A DNA stretch of 64,000 bases from Hyphomicrobium sp. 99. GTDB taxonomy: Bacteria > Pseudomonadota > Alphaproteobacteria > Rhizobiales > Hyphomicrobiaceae. Made by a program: the position numbers and the translations under genes. The stretch covers positions 744,001 to 808,000 of the forward strand of contig NZ_KQ031382.1 in the NCBI RefSeq assembly GCF_000384335.2, in the 5' to 3' direction. The notes beneath the pieces are model-generated. The model worked only from the letters and a program-made list of their open reading frames with translations. It was not told the DNA's origin and did not search any database. Of this stretch, positions 8,642 through 18,595 are shown in pieces. Numbering within the stretch: the stretch's first letter is position 1; every line of letters starts with the position of its first letter.

Positions 8642-9670
8642 TCAGTGGGTCCGGCTAATGCAGAAGCCGATGACCTGCTCGAGCGCATCCTTCTCCCGGC
8701 TCTCCGGAAAAATTGCCAGCGCATCGCGCGCAATCGCCCCGTAGGAGCGCGCCCGCTCGAACGTGGCCTCGATCGCTTTGTGCCGTCGCATGAGGCTGAC
8801 TGCGTGTTCCAGATCGCCCTCCGCGATCTCGCCGTCGGCGATGGTACGGTTCCAGAACTGTCGCTCGTCGCTCGTGCCGCGCCGGAATGAAAGAATGACC
8901 GGCAGCGTGATCTTGCCCTCGCGGAAATCGTCGCCGACGGATTTGCCAAGGCTCCTGCTGTCGCCGGCATAGTCGAGCGCGTCGTCGACGAGCTGAAACG
9001 CCAGGCCCAGGTTCTTGCCATACGAACGAAGAGCAGCCTGCTCTTCCACCGGCCGCTGTGCCAGCGCCGCGCCGGATTCGGCCGCGGCAGAAAACAGCGC
9101 TGCAGTCTTGGAATTGATGATCGAAAGATAATCGTCTTCGGTAGTCGACGTGTTCTTCGCCGCCGCAAGCTGCATGACTTCGCCTTCAGCGATCGTCGCA
9201 GCAGCATTCGACATGATGCGAAGAACTGTCAGCGATCCGACGTCGACAAACATCTTGAAGGCTTGGCCCAGAAGAAAATCGCCGACCAGAACGCTCGCCT
9301 GATTGCCCCAAATCATCCGCGCCGTTTTGCGCCCGCGCCGGGTCGCGCTCTCATCGACGACGTCGTCGTGAAGCAGCGTAGCCGTATGCATGAATTCGAC
9401 GGCGGATGCGGTACGGATGTGCCCGTTGCCGCCGTATCCGCAAAGCTTCGCACTCGCAAGTGCCAGCATGGGCCTGAGACGTTTGCCGCCGCTGTCGATC
9501 AGGTGATGGGCAAGCTCGGGGATCATATCGACATCCGACACTGCCTTGTCGAGAATGATCCGGTTTATGGCCTCGAGATCATCGGATACGAGATCGAGAA
9601 GCGGTTGAAGCTTCTGCCCCGTCTCACGAACGTCTTCGAGTGGAATCACGCGACCCAAGTTGGCCCCCAA
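8642..9670 (-). CDS. ispB: Polyprenyl (octaprenyl-type) diphosphate synthase
   Basis: This all-trans prenyltransferase extends an allylic diphosphate with isopentenyl units to build the ubiquinone side chain. The 342 residues include the GGKRLRP motif at 61-67, the first Asp-rich motif DDVVD at 102-106 and the second, DDALD, at 229-233, with GKSVGDDFREGK behind it. Small residues and the overall length fit long-chain (C40-C50) synthases, but chain length cannot be read with certainty. It is divergent from the DUF2007 gene across about 90 bases, which should hold both promoters. Confidence 0.93.
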   Translation of the reverse strand: MGANLGRVIPLEDVRETGQKLQPLLDLVSDDLEAINRIILDKAVSDVDMIPELAHHLIDSGGKRLRPMLALASAKLCGYGGNGHIRTASAVEFMHTATLLHDDVVDESATRRGRKTARMIWGNQASVLVGDFLLGQAFKMFVDVGSLTVLRIMSNAAATIAEGEVMQLAAAKNTSTTEDDYLSIINSKTAALFSAAAESGAALAQRPVEEQAALRSYGKNLGLAFQLVDDALDYAGDSRSLGKSVGDDFREGKITLPVILSFRRGTSDERQFWNRTIADGEIAEGDLEHAVSLMRRHKAIEATFERARSYGAIARDALAIFPESREKDALEQVIGFCISRTH

Positions 9671-9760
9671 TTTTTACACCGTGCTAATATAAGTAGTTGC
9701 CTTTAGGCCGTCACCCAGCCTTCGCCGGTCCTGATTTCGATTAATAGTTTAGGATTTGCC

Positions 9761-9994
9761 ATGCGCGAGTTGATTGTGACGAATGACCCCGTCCTCATCA
9801 GTTACGCAGAAGCGCTGCTGAAAGATCAGGGCATCAAAGCGGTGGTATTTGATCGAAATATTAGTCTTATGGAAGGGTCAATCGGCGCTTTCCCGCGACG
9901 TCTTGTCGTTCTCGATGAGCTATGGGCCAGGGGCGCCGAGATCCTGAAACAGGCTGGACTGGGTCAATGGGTGATCGGAAATGAGATTAAGTGA
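9761..9994 (+). CDS. DUF2007 domain protein
   Basis: The 77-residue protein starts MRELIVTNDPVLISYAEALL and has the DUF2007 layout: a short beta-alpha-beta fold reading as position-in-alignment INPVLAALLKDAGIEAV-like text, here KDQGIKAVVFDRNISLMEG. DUF2007 proteins are annotated as putative signal-transducing proteins, with no proven function. Its last 14 bases overlap the start of the downstream methyltransferase gene, so the two are translationally coupled. This arrangement is common in the order. Confidence 0.8.
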   Translation: MRELIVTNDPVLISYAEALLKDQGIKAVVFDRNISLMEGSIGAFPRRLVVLDELWARGAEILKQAGLGQWVIGNEIK

Positions 9995-10781
9995 CCCCGA
10001 GCAGTCCGTCATCGAGGCCGCAAGCGAAGACCTCTTTCTTGGTGAGGCGTTGACCGTTCGCCAGCCGCGCAACGGCTATCGCGCGGGGACCGACGCGGTG
10101 TTGCTTGCGGCGTGGCTAAGCCCGGAGACGGCAGGCGAAGGCCCGGTTCTCGATGTCGGAGCCGGTGTTGGTGTCGTCGGACTTTGCGTCGCGGCGCGTT
10201 GTCCGAACGCCAAGGTTCTGCTCGTGGAGCGCGAACCCGATCTTGCGGTGCTCGCGCGTCATAATGTCGAACGCAACGGACTGAAAATGCGCGTCTCGGT
10301 TGTCGAAGCCGATATCGCGCGCTCTTCCGATGCACTCTTACGTTCGGGTATCGCATCCGAGTCGTTTCCAGTCGTCCTGGCCAATCCGCCGTACCACCAG
10401 GAAGGGCGAAGCACGGCCGCGCCGAGCCCGCTGAAGGCCGTTTCGCATCAGATGGCGGAGAGTGCTTTGGAGACCTGGGCGCGCTTCATGACCCGGATGG
10501 CCAAGCCTGGGGGGCGCGTCGCGATGATCCATAAGGCGGAGGCCTTGCCCCAGATTTTATCCGTTTTCGAAGGCCGGTTTGGCGGCATCGATGTGCTGCC
10601 GATTTATCCGCGCGCGGGTGCATCTGCAATCCGAGTGATCGTCAGCGGCATCAAGGGCAGTCGAGCGCCGATCACGATCAAACCGCCGCTTGTGCTTCAC
10701 GGGCCCGAGCAGGCGTTTCTGCCGGAGATCGAGGCCGTTTTCAGGCACGGCGCCGCACTTCCCGCGCAATTCGGCGGCTGA
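9981..10781 (+). CDS. TrmN6-like N6-adenine methyltransferase
   Basis: The protein is a class I SAM methyltransferase with motif I DVGAGVGVVG (58-67) and the N6-adenine-type catalytic motif NPPY (135-138). The N-terminal SEDLFLGEALTVRQPRNGYRAGTDAVLLAA is characteristic of tRNA1(Val) adenine-37 N6-methyltransferases (TrmN6/YfiC group), so a tRNA substrate is likely though not proven. The 266-residue length agrees. It overlaps the DUF2007 gene by 14 bases and is probably made from the same transcript. About 95 bases separate it from the S49 peptidase gene. Confidence 0.87.
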   Translation: MRLSDPEQSVIEAASEDLFLGEALTVRQPRNGYRAGTDAVLLAAWLSPETAGEGPVLDVGAGVGVVGLCVAARCPNAKVLLVEREPDLAVLARHNVERNGLKMRVSVVEADIARSSDALLRSGIASESFPVVLANPPYHQEGRSTAAPSPLKAVSHQMAESALETWARFMTRMAKPGGRVAMIHKAEALPQILSVFEGRFGGIDVLPIYPRAGASAIRVIVSGIKGSRAPITIKPPLVLHGPEQAFLPEIEAVFRHGAALPAQFGG

Positions 10782-10876
10782 TCGCCTCTGGCAAGACGCG
10801 ACCGGTTGCACTAGATCATCCAACTCCCTTTCATGACGCAACGTCAGAGCAAAGTTGCTCGCAGGAGTGAAGCTTC

Positions 10877-11707
10877 ATGTGGCCGTTTTCGCGCAAGCCC
10901 GTCGTCCCCGTTTTGCGTTTCAGCGGCCCAATCGGGATGGCAACGCCACTGCGTCCGGGGCTATCGCTCGCGAGTTACGCCGGTGCGATCGAAAAGGCGT
11001 TCTCGCTTTCGAAGCTTCCCGCCGTCGCAATTGTAATCAATTCGCCCGGCGGCTCGCCGGTGCAATCGAACCTGATCTTCAATCGCCTTCGCCAGATGGC
11101 GGCGGAAAAAGAAAAGCGCGTCTACGTTTTCTGCGAGGACGTCGCCGCATCGGGCGGTTATTTTCTCGCGATCGCCGGCGATGAAATTTACGCCGATCCG
11201 TCGTCGATCATCGGTTCGATCGGCGTCGTGTCCCGGAGCTTCGGCTTCGTCGATCTATTAGAGCGGCTCGGCGTCGAGCGGCGCGTCCATACGGCGGGCG
11301 CCGACAAAAACCAGCTCGATCCGTTCCTGCCCGAAGATCCAGACGACGTCGCGCGTCTGAAGGCGATCCAGCAGGACGTACACGACGTATTCATAGGTCT
11401 CGTAAAGGAACGCCGTCTCGGCAAGCTGAAGGCGCCTGATGCCGAACTCTTCTCGGGCGCATTCTGGTCAGCCTCAAAAGCCACCGACTTCGGCTTGATC
11501 GACGGCATTACCGACGTCCGCACCAAGATGCGGCAGATCTTCGGCGATAAGGTAAGGCTGAAGGTTGTCGAGCCTGAAAGGGCAGGGCTGCTTTCGCGCC
11601 TTCGCCGCGCGCCGGGCGCTTCAGGGCTCGGCAACGGTCTTGCATTTGCCGACGATCTGGTGTCGGCTGTGGAGACGCGATCTCTCTGGTCGCGGTTTGG
11701 GATTTAG
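10877..11707 (+). CDS. S49 family serine peptidase (SppA-like)
   Basis: S49 peptidases use a Ser-Lys dyad to digest signal peptides or other membrane-buried fragments. The 276-residue single-domain protein carries the nucleophile Ser92 in VAASGGYFLA and a candidate general base Lys144 in AGADKNQLDP. Further family motifs are INSPGGSP (55-61) and GSIGVVSR. The N-terminus MWPFSRKP has no strong transmembrane span, unlike SohB. This is the short alphaproteobacterial type, not the two-domain E. coli SppA. A small membrane-protein gene follows 20 bases downstream. Confidence 0.9.
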   Translation: MWPFSRKPVVPVLRFSGPIGMATPLRPGLSLASYAGAIEKAFSLSKLPAVAIVINSPGGSPVQSNLIFNRLRQMAAEKEKRVYVFCEDVAASGGYFLAIAGDEIYADPSSIIGSIGVVSRSFGFVDLLERLGVERRVHTAGADKNQLDPFLPEDPDDVARLKAIQQDVHDVFIGLVKERRLGKLKAPDAELFSGAFWSASKATDFGLIDGITDVRTKMRQIFGDKVRLKVVEPERAGLLSRLRRAPGASGLGNGLAFADDLVSAVETRSLWSRFGI

Positions 11708-11727
11708 GCGGCCCGGAGGGCCTTGCA

Positions 11728-11937
11728 ATGCCCCCAGTCATGTTTCTCGCAATCGTAGGTATTGCTGGAATTGCCGGCTACCGGCTTTTGTCGGCGCTGT
11801 CCCGTAATGCTCAGTCCGGCGCGCGCAAGGCGGATCAAGCGATGCGGCGCGCGGCGGCCAATGTGCGCGACCTCGGGAATCTCGAATGGGATGAGGCGGC
11901 CGGCGTCTATAAGCCCCGGGCGAAGCGCGACAATTAG
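11728..11937 (+). CDS. Small single-span membrane protein, unknown function
   Basis: The 69-residue product has one N-terminal hydrophobic segment (MFLAIVGIAGIAGYRLL) followed by a basic, Ala-rich helix and a charged tail ending AKRDN. GGAGGG lies 8-10 bases before the ATG. It is 20 bases downstream of the S49 peptidase gene and on the same strand, so the two are likely cotranscribed. I do not recognise a named family. The short spacing and proper ribosome site support a real gene. Confidence 0.7.
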   Translation: MPPVMFLAIVGIAGIAGYRLLSALSRNAQSGARKADQAMRRAAANVRDLGNLEWDEAAGVYKPRAKRDN

Positions 11938-12083
11938 AAGTTCGCGCCAGATCGTTACGCGCCACCCGCCAAATCGCTGCGCTCCATGGTGCAGGAAAGT
12001 TCCCACCCGCGACGAGCAGAGCGTGACAAGGTTCCGGTAACGCGTATATTGCGCGCGAATTAAGCCCGAACGAGCAAAGACCA

Positions 12084-13034
12084 ATGTCCCAAACGACGGT
12101 TTCGACGCGAGCCGCACGGCTTCCCGCGTTGCGTCCCAAAGATGCCTTTCAAGATCTCATTCTGACGTTGCAGAGCTTCTGGAGTGCTCAGGGCTGCGTC
12201 ATCCTTCAGCCGTACGACATGGAAGTGGGAGCCGGCACCTTTCATCCGGCGACGACATTGCGCGCGCTCGGCCCGAAGCCCTGGTCCGCAGCTTACGTGC
12301 AGCCATCTCGCCGCCCGAAGGACGGCCGCTACGGGGAGAACCCCAACCGGCTGCAGCACTACTATCAGTTTCAAGTCATCATGAAGCCGTCTCCTGCGAA
12401 TATTCAGGAGCTCTATCTCGCGAGCCTCGATGCCATCGGCATCGACACGTCGCTAAACGATGTTCGCTTCGTCGAAGACGACTGGGAAAGCCCGACGCTC
12501 GGCGCTTGGGGTCTCGGTTGGGAGGTCTGGTGCAACGGCATGGAAGTCTCGCAATTCACCTACTTCCAGCAGGTCGGCGGCTTCGACTGCAATCCGGTCG
12601 CGGGCGAGATCACCTACGGGCTCGAGCGCCTTGCCATGTACGTTCAGGGCGTGGACCGGGTTTATGATCTGAATTTCAATGGCCGTGATGACGACAAACG
12701 CCTGACATACGGCGACGTCTTTCTGCAGGCCGAACGCGAGTATTCGCGGTTCAATTTCGAGCACGCCGACACCGAGCTGCTGCTCCGCCATTTCAGGGAC
12801 GCTGAGGCCGAGTGCAAGGCATTGCTCGAGGCCGGGGCGAAAGGTGGCGAGGAGCACTTGCTCGCGCTTCCCGCCTACGATCAGTGCATCAAAGCGAGCC
12901 ATATCTTCAACCTGCTCGACGCTCGGGGCGTGATTTCGGTCACGGAGCGCCAGAGTTACATCCTACGCGTCCGGGACTTGGCGAAAGCCTGTTGCGCCGC
13001 GTGGCTAAAGACAGAAGGAGGAGGACGCGCATGA
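12084..13034 (+). CDS. glyQ: Glycine--tRNA ligase, alpha subunit
   Basis: GlyQ is the catalytic subunit of the bacterial alpha2-beta2 glycyl-tRNA synthetase. It activates glycine with ATP and charges tRNA-Gly together with GlyS. The 316 residues hold the hallmark segments [53 protein letters not shown] and [10 protein letters not shown] of the class II core. The Shine-Dalgarno before 12084 is weak. The stop overlaps the start of a small membrane-protein gene as ATGA, with glyS downstream, forming a glyQ-x-glyS unit. Confidence 0.97.
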   Translation: MSQTTVSTRAARLPALRPKDAFQDLILTLQSFWSAQGCVILQPYDMEVGAGTFHPATTLRALGPKPWSAAYVQPSRRPKDGRYGENPNRLQHYYQFQVIMKPSPANIQELYLASLDAIGIDTSLNDVRFVEDDWESPTLGAWGLGWEVWCNGMEVSQFTYFQQVGGFDCNPVAGEITYGLERLAMYVQGVDRVYDLNFNGRDDDKRLTYGDVFLQAEREYSRFNFEHADTELLLRHFRDAEAECKALLEAGAKGGEEHLLALPAYDQCIKASHIFNLLDARGVISVTERQSYILRVRDLAKACCAAWLKTEGGGRA

Positions 13035-13417
13035 ATGACACAACGCTCGGCATAATCGCGCTCGCTGTACCGCTACTCATTGTCGGTTTCTTCGCCCTGC
13101 GGCGAACGCCCGCGATCTTCGCATTTTTCGTGGCGCTGATTGCCGTCGGCATCGGCTACCTCCATACGACCGGCGCGACGCGCGACATCGGGCACACGGT
13201 CAGAGCGACGCTTCCTGCAGGGATCTTGCCGGAACACAAGCAGGCAGCCCAGGAAACGGCGCCGGCCGCGGAAGGTGCCGCTATGAAGGCGGAGACACCC
13301 CCGCCGGCACCCGCGCCAGAGGCTGCGCCAGCGGCGCCTGCGGCACCCACGAGCCCGGCGCCCGAAAGCACGCCCGCTTCGACGCCAGCTCCGGCACCGG
13401 CGCCAACGAACCCTTAA
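13031..13417 (+). CDS. Small membrane protein between glyQ and glyS
   Basis: The 128-residue product starts [19 protein letters not shown] and has two hydrophobic segments in the first 50 residues. Its tail from about residue 70 is almost pure Pro/Ala with some Ser, Thr and Glu. The ATG at 13031 overlaps the glyQ stop by four bases and an AGGAGGAGG tract lies just upstream, which supports this start and translational coupling. I do not know a function. The Pro/Ala tail resembles periplasm-spanning linkers, but that is only an analogy. It may be retained between glyQ and glyS in related genomes. Confidence 0.8.
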   Translation: MNDTTLGIIALAVPLLIVGFFALRRTPAIFAFFVALIAVGIGYLHTTGATRDIGHTVRATLPAGILPEHKQAAQETAPAAEGAAMKAETPPPAPAPEAAPAAPAAPTSPAPESTPASTPAPAPAPTNP

Positions 13418-13424
13418 CGACTTT

Positions 13425-13455
13425 CTCTCCCCGTTGCGTCACGCAATGGGGAGAG
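13425..13455 (+). terminator. Long hairpin between the small membrane gene and glyS
   Basis: CTCTCCCCGTTGCG pairs with CGCAATGGGGAGAG, with a single G-T wobble and a tiny loop, 7 bases after the upstream stop. No T-run follows. It could attenuate read-through into glyS or only process the message. Confidence 0.55.
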
Positions 13456-13557
13456 GCCTAGGGTGGGGCGCGCCAGAAGCGGCCCGCATCTCTAACCCTC
13501 GCCCGTGCTCTTTCCTGTATGACGGGATGAGAGCCATTTCACCGAGATCGATCTTGC

Positions 13558-15726
13558 ATGTCTGAACTACTACTCGAGCTCCTGTCGGAGGAGATTCCGG
13601 CGCGCATGCAGTTGCGCGCAGCGGATGATTTGAAACGCCTCGTCATCGACGGCCTGAAATCGCGTGGCCTCGAAGTCGGCGAAGCGCGGAGCTTTTCGAC
13701 ACCGCGACGGCTTGCGCTCGTCATCGAGAACGTACCCGCAGGCTCGCCCGCAATCTCCGAAGAAAAGAAGGGCCCGCGCGTCGGCGCGCCCGAGCAGGCC
13801 GTGCAAGGCTTTCTGAAATCTGCGGGGCTCGCGTCGATCGACGACGCGACGATCGTCAAGGACGAGAAGAAGGGCGATTATTACGTCGCCAAGATCGAGA
13901 AGCCCGGCCGCCCCGCGCCGGAAATCATCGCCGAAACGGTGACGGACGTCGCCAACAAATTCCCCTGGCCCAAATCCATGCGCTGGGGCTCGCAGCCCTT
14001 CCAGTGGGTGCGCCCGCTGCAGTCCGTGCTCTGTCTGCTCGGCGGCAAGGTCGTCCCGTTCGAGATTGCGGGGCTGGCATCGAGCAATGAAACGCGCGGT
14101 CATCGCTTCCTTGGACCGGGCCCCTTCAAGGTGAAGAGCTTCGCCGACTATGAGGCAAAGCTCGCAGAGCATCACGTGAAGCTCGATCCCGCCAAGCGCG
14201 TCACGACGATCTCCGAAGAAGCCCACGCACTCGCGAAGGAAGCAAAGCTCGAACTCGTCGAGGACGAGGCGCTGCTCAACGAAAACGCCGGGCTCACCGA
14301 ATGGCCCGTCGTGCTGATGGGCACGTTCGACAAAGCCTTCCTCGAAGTGCCGGGCGAAGTTCTGATGACGTCGATGAAGACGCATCAGAAGTGCTTCTCG
14401 CTGCGCGATCCGAAATCGAAGAAGCTCGCCAACAAGTTCCTGCTCGTGTCGAACCTCGTGGCGACGGACGGCGGCGCGCAAATCGTCTCCGGCAACGAGA
14501 AGGTGATCCGCGCCAGACTTTCGGACGCCAAGTTCTTCTGGGAACAGGACTTGAAGCATCCGCTGGGTGAGATGGCAGGCAAGCTCGCGGGCATCACGTT
14601 CCACGAAAAGCTCGGCAGCCAGAAAGACCGCGTCGATCGCATCGAAGAGCTGGCGTTTGAACTCGCGGGAGCCTGCGATGCCGATCCGCAGGACGCGCGC
14701 CGCGCGGCCGGTCTCTGCAAGGCCGATCTCGTTTCCGAGATGGTCGGCGAATTCCCCGAGCTTCAAGGATTGATGGGCCGCTATTACGCGGAACACGTCG
14801 GCACCAAGCCTGAAATCGCCCGCGCCATCGAGCTGCACTACAAGCCGAAGGGCCCGACCGATGTCGTGCCGCGCGAGGATCAGGGCGATGCCGTGGCCGT
14901 TGCCGTCGCGCTCGCCGATAAGCTCGATACGCTCGTCGGTTTCTGGGCCATCGGCGAAAAGCCGACAGGCTCAGGCGATCCCTACCAGCTCCGCCGCGCC
15001 GCGCTGGGCGTCATCCGCATCGTGCTGGAAAACGACCTCCGCCTGCCGTTGATGACCACTCTCGAAGCTGCAGCGACCTCCGCGGAGAAAGCTGCTCATG
15101 CGCGCGCACTAGCCGACGCTAAAAAGAAGTCCGGCGCGGGGGGGGCAGCACATGCCCTTGCGCTTGTGGATTGGGCAGACAGAAAGGTGAGGTCAAACTC
15201 CGTAGACCTCCTCTCATTCTTCGCCGACCGTCTGAAAGTCTTCCTCAAAGATCAGGGCAAGCGCCACGATCTGATCGATGCCGTGTTCGCGCTCGGCGGC
15301 CAGGATGATCTGGCGCTCATCGTCCGCCGCGTCGAAGCGCTCGACGCGTTCCTGAAATCGGATGACGGTGCGAACCTTCTCGCGGGCGTGAAGCGCGCAG
15401 CCAACATCCTCTCGATCGAGGAAAAGAAGGACAAGAAATCCTACGCCGGTCCTTATGATCTGGCACTTCTGAAAGAGACCGAAGAGACGGCACTCGCGGC
15501 CGCCATCGAGGCGGTGAAGCAGGATACGGTCGCGGCGATCCAGGTCGAGAATTTTGCAGGCGCCATGCGCGCACTGTCGGAACTCCGTGCGCCGGTCGAT
15601 CGGTTCTTCGATAAAATTCTCGTCAACGCCGACGATCCAAAAATCCGCGAGAACCGCCTCCGGCTCCTGTCGGAAATCCGCGCAGCAACGCTGACTGTCG
15701 CCGACTTCTCGAAAATCAGCGGCTAA
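13558..15726 (+). CDS. glyS: Glycine--tRNA ligase, beta subunit
   Basis: GlyS provides tRNA recognition and the HD-type and anticodon-binding regions of the alpha2-beta2 glycyl-tRNA synthetase. The 722-residue length is normal. It starts [17 protein letters not shown], a family signature, and carries [18 protein letters not shown] and the [19 protein letters not shown] segment of the C-terminal half. An unusual Lys/Gly stretch [13 protein letters not shown] near residue 520 looks like a lineage insertion with a run of seven G bases in the DNA. A hairpin-plus-A-tract follows the stop. Confidence 0.97.
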   Translation: MSELLLELLSEEIPARMQLRAADDLKRLVIDGLKSRGLEVGEARSFSTPRRLALVIENVPAGSPAISEEKKGPRVGAPEQAVQGFLKSAGLASIDDATIVKDEKKGDYYVAKIEKPGRPAPEIIAETVTDVANKFPWPKSMRWGSQPFQWVRPLQSVLCLLGGKVVPFEIAGLASSNETRGHRFLGPGPFKVKSFADYEAKLAEHHVKLDPAKRVTTISEEAHALAKEAKLELVEDEALLNENAGLTEWPVVLMGTFDKAFLEVPGEVLMTSMKTHQKCFSLRDPKSKKLANKFLLVSNLVATDGGAQIVSGNEKVIRARLSDAKFFWEQDLKHPLGEMAGKLAGITFHEKLGSQKDRVDRIEELAFELAGACDADPQDARRAAGLCKADLVSEMVGEFPELQGLMGRYYAEHVGTKPEIARAIELHYKPKGPTDVVPREDQGDAVAVAVALADKLDTLVGFWAIGEKPTGSGDPYQLRRAALGVIRIVLENDLRLPLMTTLEAAATSAEKAAHARALADAKKKSGAGGAAHALALVDWADRKVRSNSVDLLSFFADRLKVFLKDQGKRHDLIDAVFALGGQDDLALIVRRVEALDAFLKSDDGANLLAGVKRAANILSIEEKKDKKSYAGPYDLALLKETEETALAAAIEAVKQDTVAAIQVENFAGAMRALSELRAPVDRFFDKILVNADDPKIRENRLRLLSEIRAATLTVADFSKISG

Positions 15727-15736
15727 TCAATCACGC

Positions 15737-15765
15737 AAAAAAAATCCCCGGCGGAAACGCCGGGG
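15737..15765 (-). terminator. Intrinsic terminator for the minus-strand gene at 15817-16119
   Basis: CCCCGGC (15746-15752) pairs with GCCGGGG (15759-15765). Read on the minus strand, the stem is followed by eight T (A-tract at 15737-15744), a textbook intrinsic terminator. On the plus strand it may also slow transcription out of glyS. Confidence 0.8.
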
Positions 15766-15816
15766 TTGAAGTTATGCGGAGGAATAGGCTCGAAGCTAGT
15801 TAGTAGGTCGTCAGTC

Positions 15817-16119
15817 TCAATTCTTCGCGGCGGTAGGCTCAGAAGCAGCCACCATCGCGAATTTCGTCGGCGCAGAGACTTTCTCGCTCGGATAGGTCAC
15901 ACGCTGTGTTTCTGAGGTGAAATAGTTGGGACCGCTCACGGCGCTGAGCCAATGAACGGTGATATTCGCTGCGTAAGCAAATGTGATGATCGCGACCACG
16001 ACGCCGATCGACAGCACCGCGACGTAAGCAAGGTATTCAGAAACCACCAACTTCGCGCTCGCAGCCTGTGCGCGAGAAGGCTTCGGATTGAGGGGGTGGT
16101 AGACGAATTTCTGCTTCAT
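15817..16119 (-). CDS. Single-span membrane protein, unknown function
   Basis: The 100-residue product starts MKQKFVYHPLNPKP and has one long hydrophobic segment (YVAVLSIGVVVAIITFAYAAN) flanked by a basic N-terminus and a polar C-terminal tail. The frame remains open further upstream, but that part is Arg/Pro-rich and unlike a protein. The ATG at 16119, preceded by AGAGAA, is therefore preferred. An intrinsic terminator lies about 50 bases downstream. No family is recognised. Confidence 0.65.
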   Translation of the reverse strand: MKQKFVYHPLNPKPSRAQAASAKLVVSEYLAYVAVLSIGVVVAIITFAYAANITVHWLSAVSGPNYFTSETQRVTYPSEKVSAPTKFAMVAASEPTAAKN

Positions 16120-16297
16120 GGCTGTTCTCTGCTGGCGCAGTACGTGGGGGGCACTCTCTGCCTGCGCGATCACTTGAACTTCGTGAAGCTGAAATGGGTT
16201 CCGAATCCCCTTTCGTCCAGATGTGGGCAACAGCGACGAATTCGCCGCGACGGCTACGATTGCCGCACGAAATGTCCGAAAATTGGAATTTACGAGC

Positions 16298-18199
16298 CTA
16301 GGCTTCGACTTCCGCCGAGGCTTCCTCGTAGGCCTCAGTCGCCGAAAGCCATGCATCTTCAGCGGCCTGCAGTTCGCGAGCGAACTGTCCGCGCTTCTGG
16401 GCCGCAGCCTGCGCACGCGGAGGATCGGCGGTGTAGATCTCGGTATCTCCGAGCACGGCATCGAGAGTAGCGATCTCTTTGGTGAGCCTATCGACCTGCT
16501 TTTCAGCCGCGACCATCGCCTTCTTCAGCGGCGCAAGCTCTGCCCGCCTTTCGGCAGCTGCACGCCGCTGATCCGTACGCGATGAGCGAGCATCTCCGTT
16601 CGCCTCGTCGCGACGTTCAGAAGTCCGCGCCCCGCGCTCCTCGAGCAATAGCGAACGATAGGTTTCCATGTCGCCGTCGTAGGACGAGACGGCGCCGTTG
16701 CGCACGAGCAAGAGCCGGTCCGCGCTCGCTTCGATCAAGTGCCGGTCGTGGCTGATCAGAATGACCGCACCGTTGTATTCCATCAGCGCACGGATCAAAG
16801 CTTCGCGGCTATCGACGTCGAGATGGTTCGTCGGCTCGTCGAGGATCAGCACATGCGGACCATGGAACGCTGTCAGCGCTAAGAGCAGCCGCGCCTTCTC
16901 GCCCCCTGAAAGCTTCGAGCACGCCGTATCGGCCTTCGCGGCGCTGAAACCAAATGTTCCGAGCTTGGTCCGCCGTTGTGCCTCCGTCGCGTCCGGCATC
17001 AGCTTCAGCATGTAGTCATAAGGTGTCGCATTCGGCTGCAAATCGTCGAGCTGATGCTGCGCGAAATATCCAACCTCGATTTTCTGCGCGCCGAACGTGT
17101 TGCCGGATAATGGCTTGAGGCGCCCCGCAATCAATTTCGCAAGCGTCGACTTGCCGTTGCCGTTCTGTCCGAGCAGCGCGATGCGATCATCATTGTCGAT
17201 GCGCAGATCGATGCCGGAAAGAATGGGCCGCTCCGGCTCATATCCGGCGCTCGCCTTTTCAATTCGCAAGAGCGGGCTGGCGATAATCTTCTGCGGATCG
17301 GGAAAGTGGAACGGCACCACGCGCTCATCAACCTGCTCGGCGATCGGTTGCATTTTTGCAATCGCCTTGATGCGGCTCTGCGCCTGCGAAGCCTTCGTCG
17401 CCTTTGCTCTGAAGCGATCAACAAATGCCTGCAAATGCCGCCGCTGCTCGTCCTGCTTTTTCTTGAGCTTCATCTCAAGGCGCTGCTTCTCGCGCCGCGT
17501 CTCCTCGAAATCATCGTAGCCGCCGGAGTAGAGCGTCAGCTTCCCCTTATCGAGATGCAGGATCGACGACACGGCGCGATTGAGGAGATCGCGATCATGG
17601 CTGACAATCAGGACGGTGTGCGGATAGGCCTTCAAATGGTTTTCGAGCCAGAGCGTGCCTTCGAGATCGAGGTAGTTCGTCGGCTCGTCGAGCAGCAGAA
17701 TATCGGGCTTCAGGAACAGGATCGCGCCGAGCGCCACGCGCATACGCCAGCCGCCGGAGAACTCGCGGCAAGCGCGCCGCTGCGCATCCTCATCGAAGCC
17801 GAGGCCTGACAGAATGCGCGCCGCCCGCGATGGCGCCGAATGCGCCTCGATGTCCGTCAGCCGCATCTGGATTTCGGCGATGCGCTCGGGGTCTGTTGCG
17901 TGTTCGGCCTCGGCGAGCAGGCTTGCCCTTTCCGTGTCGGCCGAAAGCACCCAATCGAGCAGGCTATCGTCGCCGCCGGGCGCTTCCTGCGCGACGTGGC
18001 CGAGGCGGGCATTCCGTGGAATGGAAATCGACCCGTCGTCCGGTGAGATCTCGCCCTTCAGAAGACGCAGGAGCGTCGTCTTGCCCGCACCGTTGCGACC
18101 GACAAGCCCGACCTTATGGCCAGACGGAATAGCGGCCGTCGCCGCTTCCAAAATAGGTCTGCCTTCGATGCGATAGGTGAGATCATTGATATGGAGCAT
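16298..18199 (-). CDS. ABC-F family ATP-binding protein (YheS-like)
   Basis: ABC-F proteins have two ABC ATPase domains and no membrane part. They act on ribosomes, in translation quality control or antibiotic protection. The 633 residues show Walker A GRNGAGKTT and later GQNGNGKST, signature FSGGWRMRVAL and LSGGEKARLLL, and two Walker B LLLDEPTNYLD / LILDEPTNHLD motifs. The linker RLEMKLKKKQDEQRRHLQAFVDRFRAKATKA between the domains is the charged arm of this family, and a coiled-coil-like C-terminal tail follows. Best fit is the Uup/YheS branch, with no evidence for drug resistance. Confidence 0.92.
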   Translation of the reverse strand: MLHINDLTYRIEGRPILEAATAAIPSGHKVGLVGRNGAGKTTLLRLLKGEISPDDGSISIPRNARLGHVAQEAPGGDDSLLDWVLSADTERASLLAEAEHATDPERIAEIQMRLTDIEAHSAPSRAARILSGLGFDEDAQRRACREFSGGWRMRVALGAILFLKPDILLLDEPTNYLDLEGTLWLENHLKAYPHTVLIVSHDRDLLNRAVSSILHLDKGKLTLYSGGYDDFEETRREKQRLEMKLKKKQDEQRRHLQAFVDRFRAKATKASQAQSRIKAIAKMQPIAEQVDERVVPFHFPDPQKIIASPLLRIEKASAGYEPERPILSGIDLRIDNDDRIALLGQNGNGKSTLAKLIAGRLKPLSGNTFGAQKIEVGYFAQHQLDDLQPNATPYDYMLKLMPDATEAQRRTKLGTFGFSAAKADTACSKLSGGEKARLLLALTAFHGPHVLILDEPTNHLDVDSREALIRALMEYNGAVILISHDRHLIEASADRLLLVRNGAVSSYDGDMETYRSLLLEERGARTSERRDEANGDARSSRTDQRRAAAERRAELAPLKKAMVAAEKQVDRLTKEIATLDAVLGDTEIYTADPPRAQAAAQKRGQFARELQAAEDAWLSATEAYEEASAEVEA

Positions 18200-18240
18200 A
18201 AGCGAAGCCGATAGCCGGTCCGCCGCGTCCTGTCACTGGG

Positions 18241-18591
18241 TCAGAGAGCTACGCCTAAGCGCGCCAGAATACTGGCCATCAATGCGTAGGCCGCGAATGT
18301 CACGGCGCAGGCAATAACAAGGCTCAGCCAGAAATCGAAGCCGCGCGCCAGAAGCAACGGCAGTACGATGAACAGCACCAGCGACGGCAGCACATACCAG
18401 AAGATGCTGTAGGAAAGGCTCGCGACCTTTCCCGCGTCGCCCGTTTCACCATAAAGCCAGATGAACGCTAAGAGCGATGTGAGCGGCAAAGAAGCGATTA
18501 TCCCGCCGAAAACGGTAGAGCGCTTGGCCACCTCGGAAATCGCAACAACCAGGACCGCGGTCAGAAGAACTTTGATCGCGGTGTAAATCAT
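18241..18591 (-). CDS. DUF3147-like membrane protein
   Basis: The 116-residue protein consists of four hydrophobic segments with short loops: IYTAIKVLLTAVLVVAISEVA, IIASLPLTSLLAFIWLYGE, YSIFWYVLPSLVLFIVLPLLLA and LSLVIACAVTFAAYALMASIL. Size and sequence fit the DUF3147 family of small inner-membrane proteins of unknown function. Its start lies 4 bases after the stop of the GYF-domain gene on the same strand, so the two form an operon. Confidence 0.8.
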   Translation of the reverse strand: MIYTAIKVLLTAVLVVAISEVAKRSTVFGGIIASLPLTSLLAFIWLYGETGDAGKVASLSYSIFWYVLPSLVLFIVLPLLLARGFDFWLSLVIACAVTFAAYALMASILARLGVAL

Positions 18592-18595
18592 GGCT

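Noticed and set aside
13570..14838. 422-codon open frame on the minus strand
   Set aside because: It is fully antisense to glyS, has no ribosome site and reads as low-quality protein. Long antisense frames are expected from the GC-rich codon bias.
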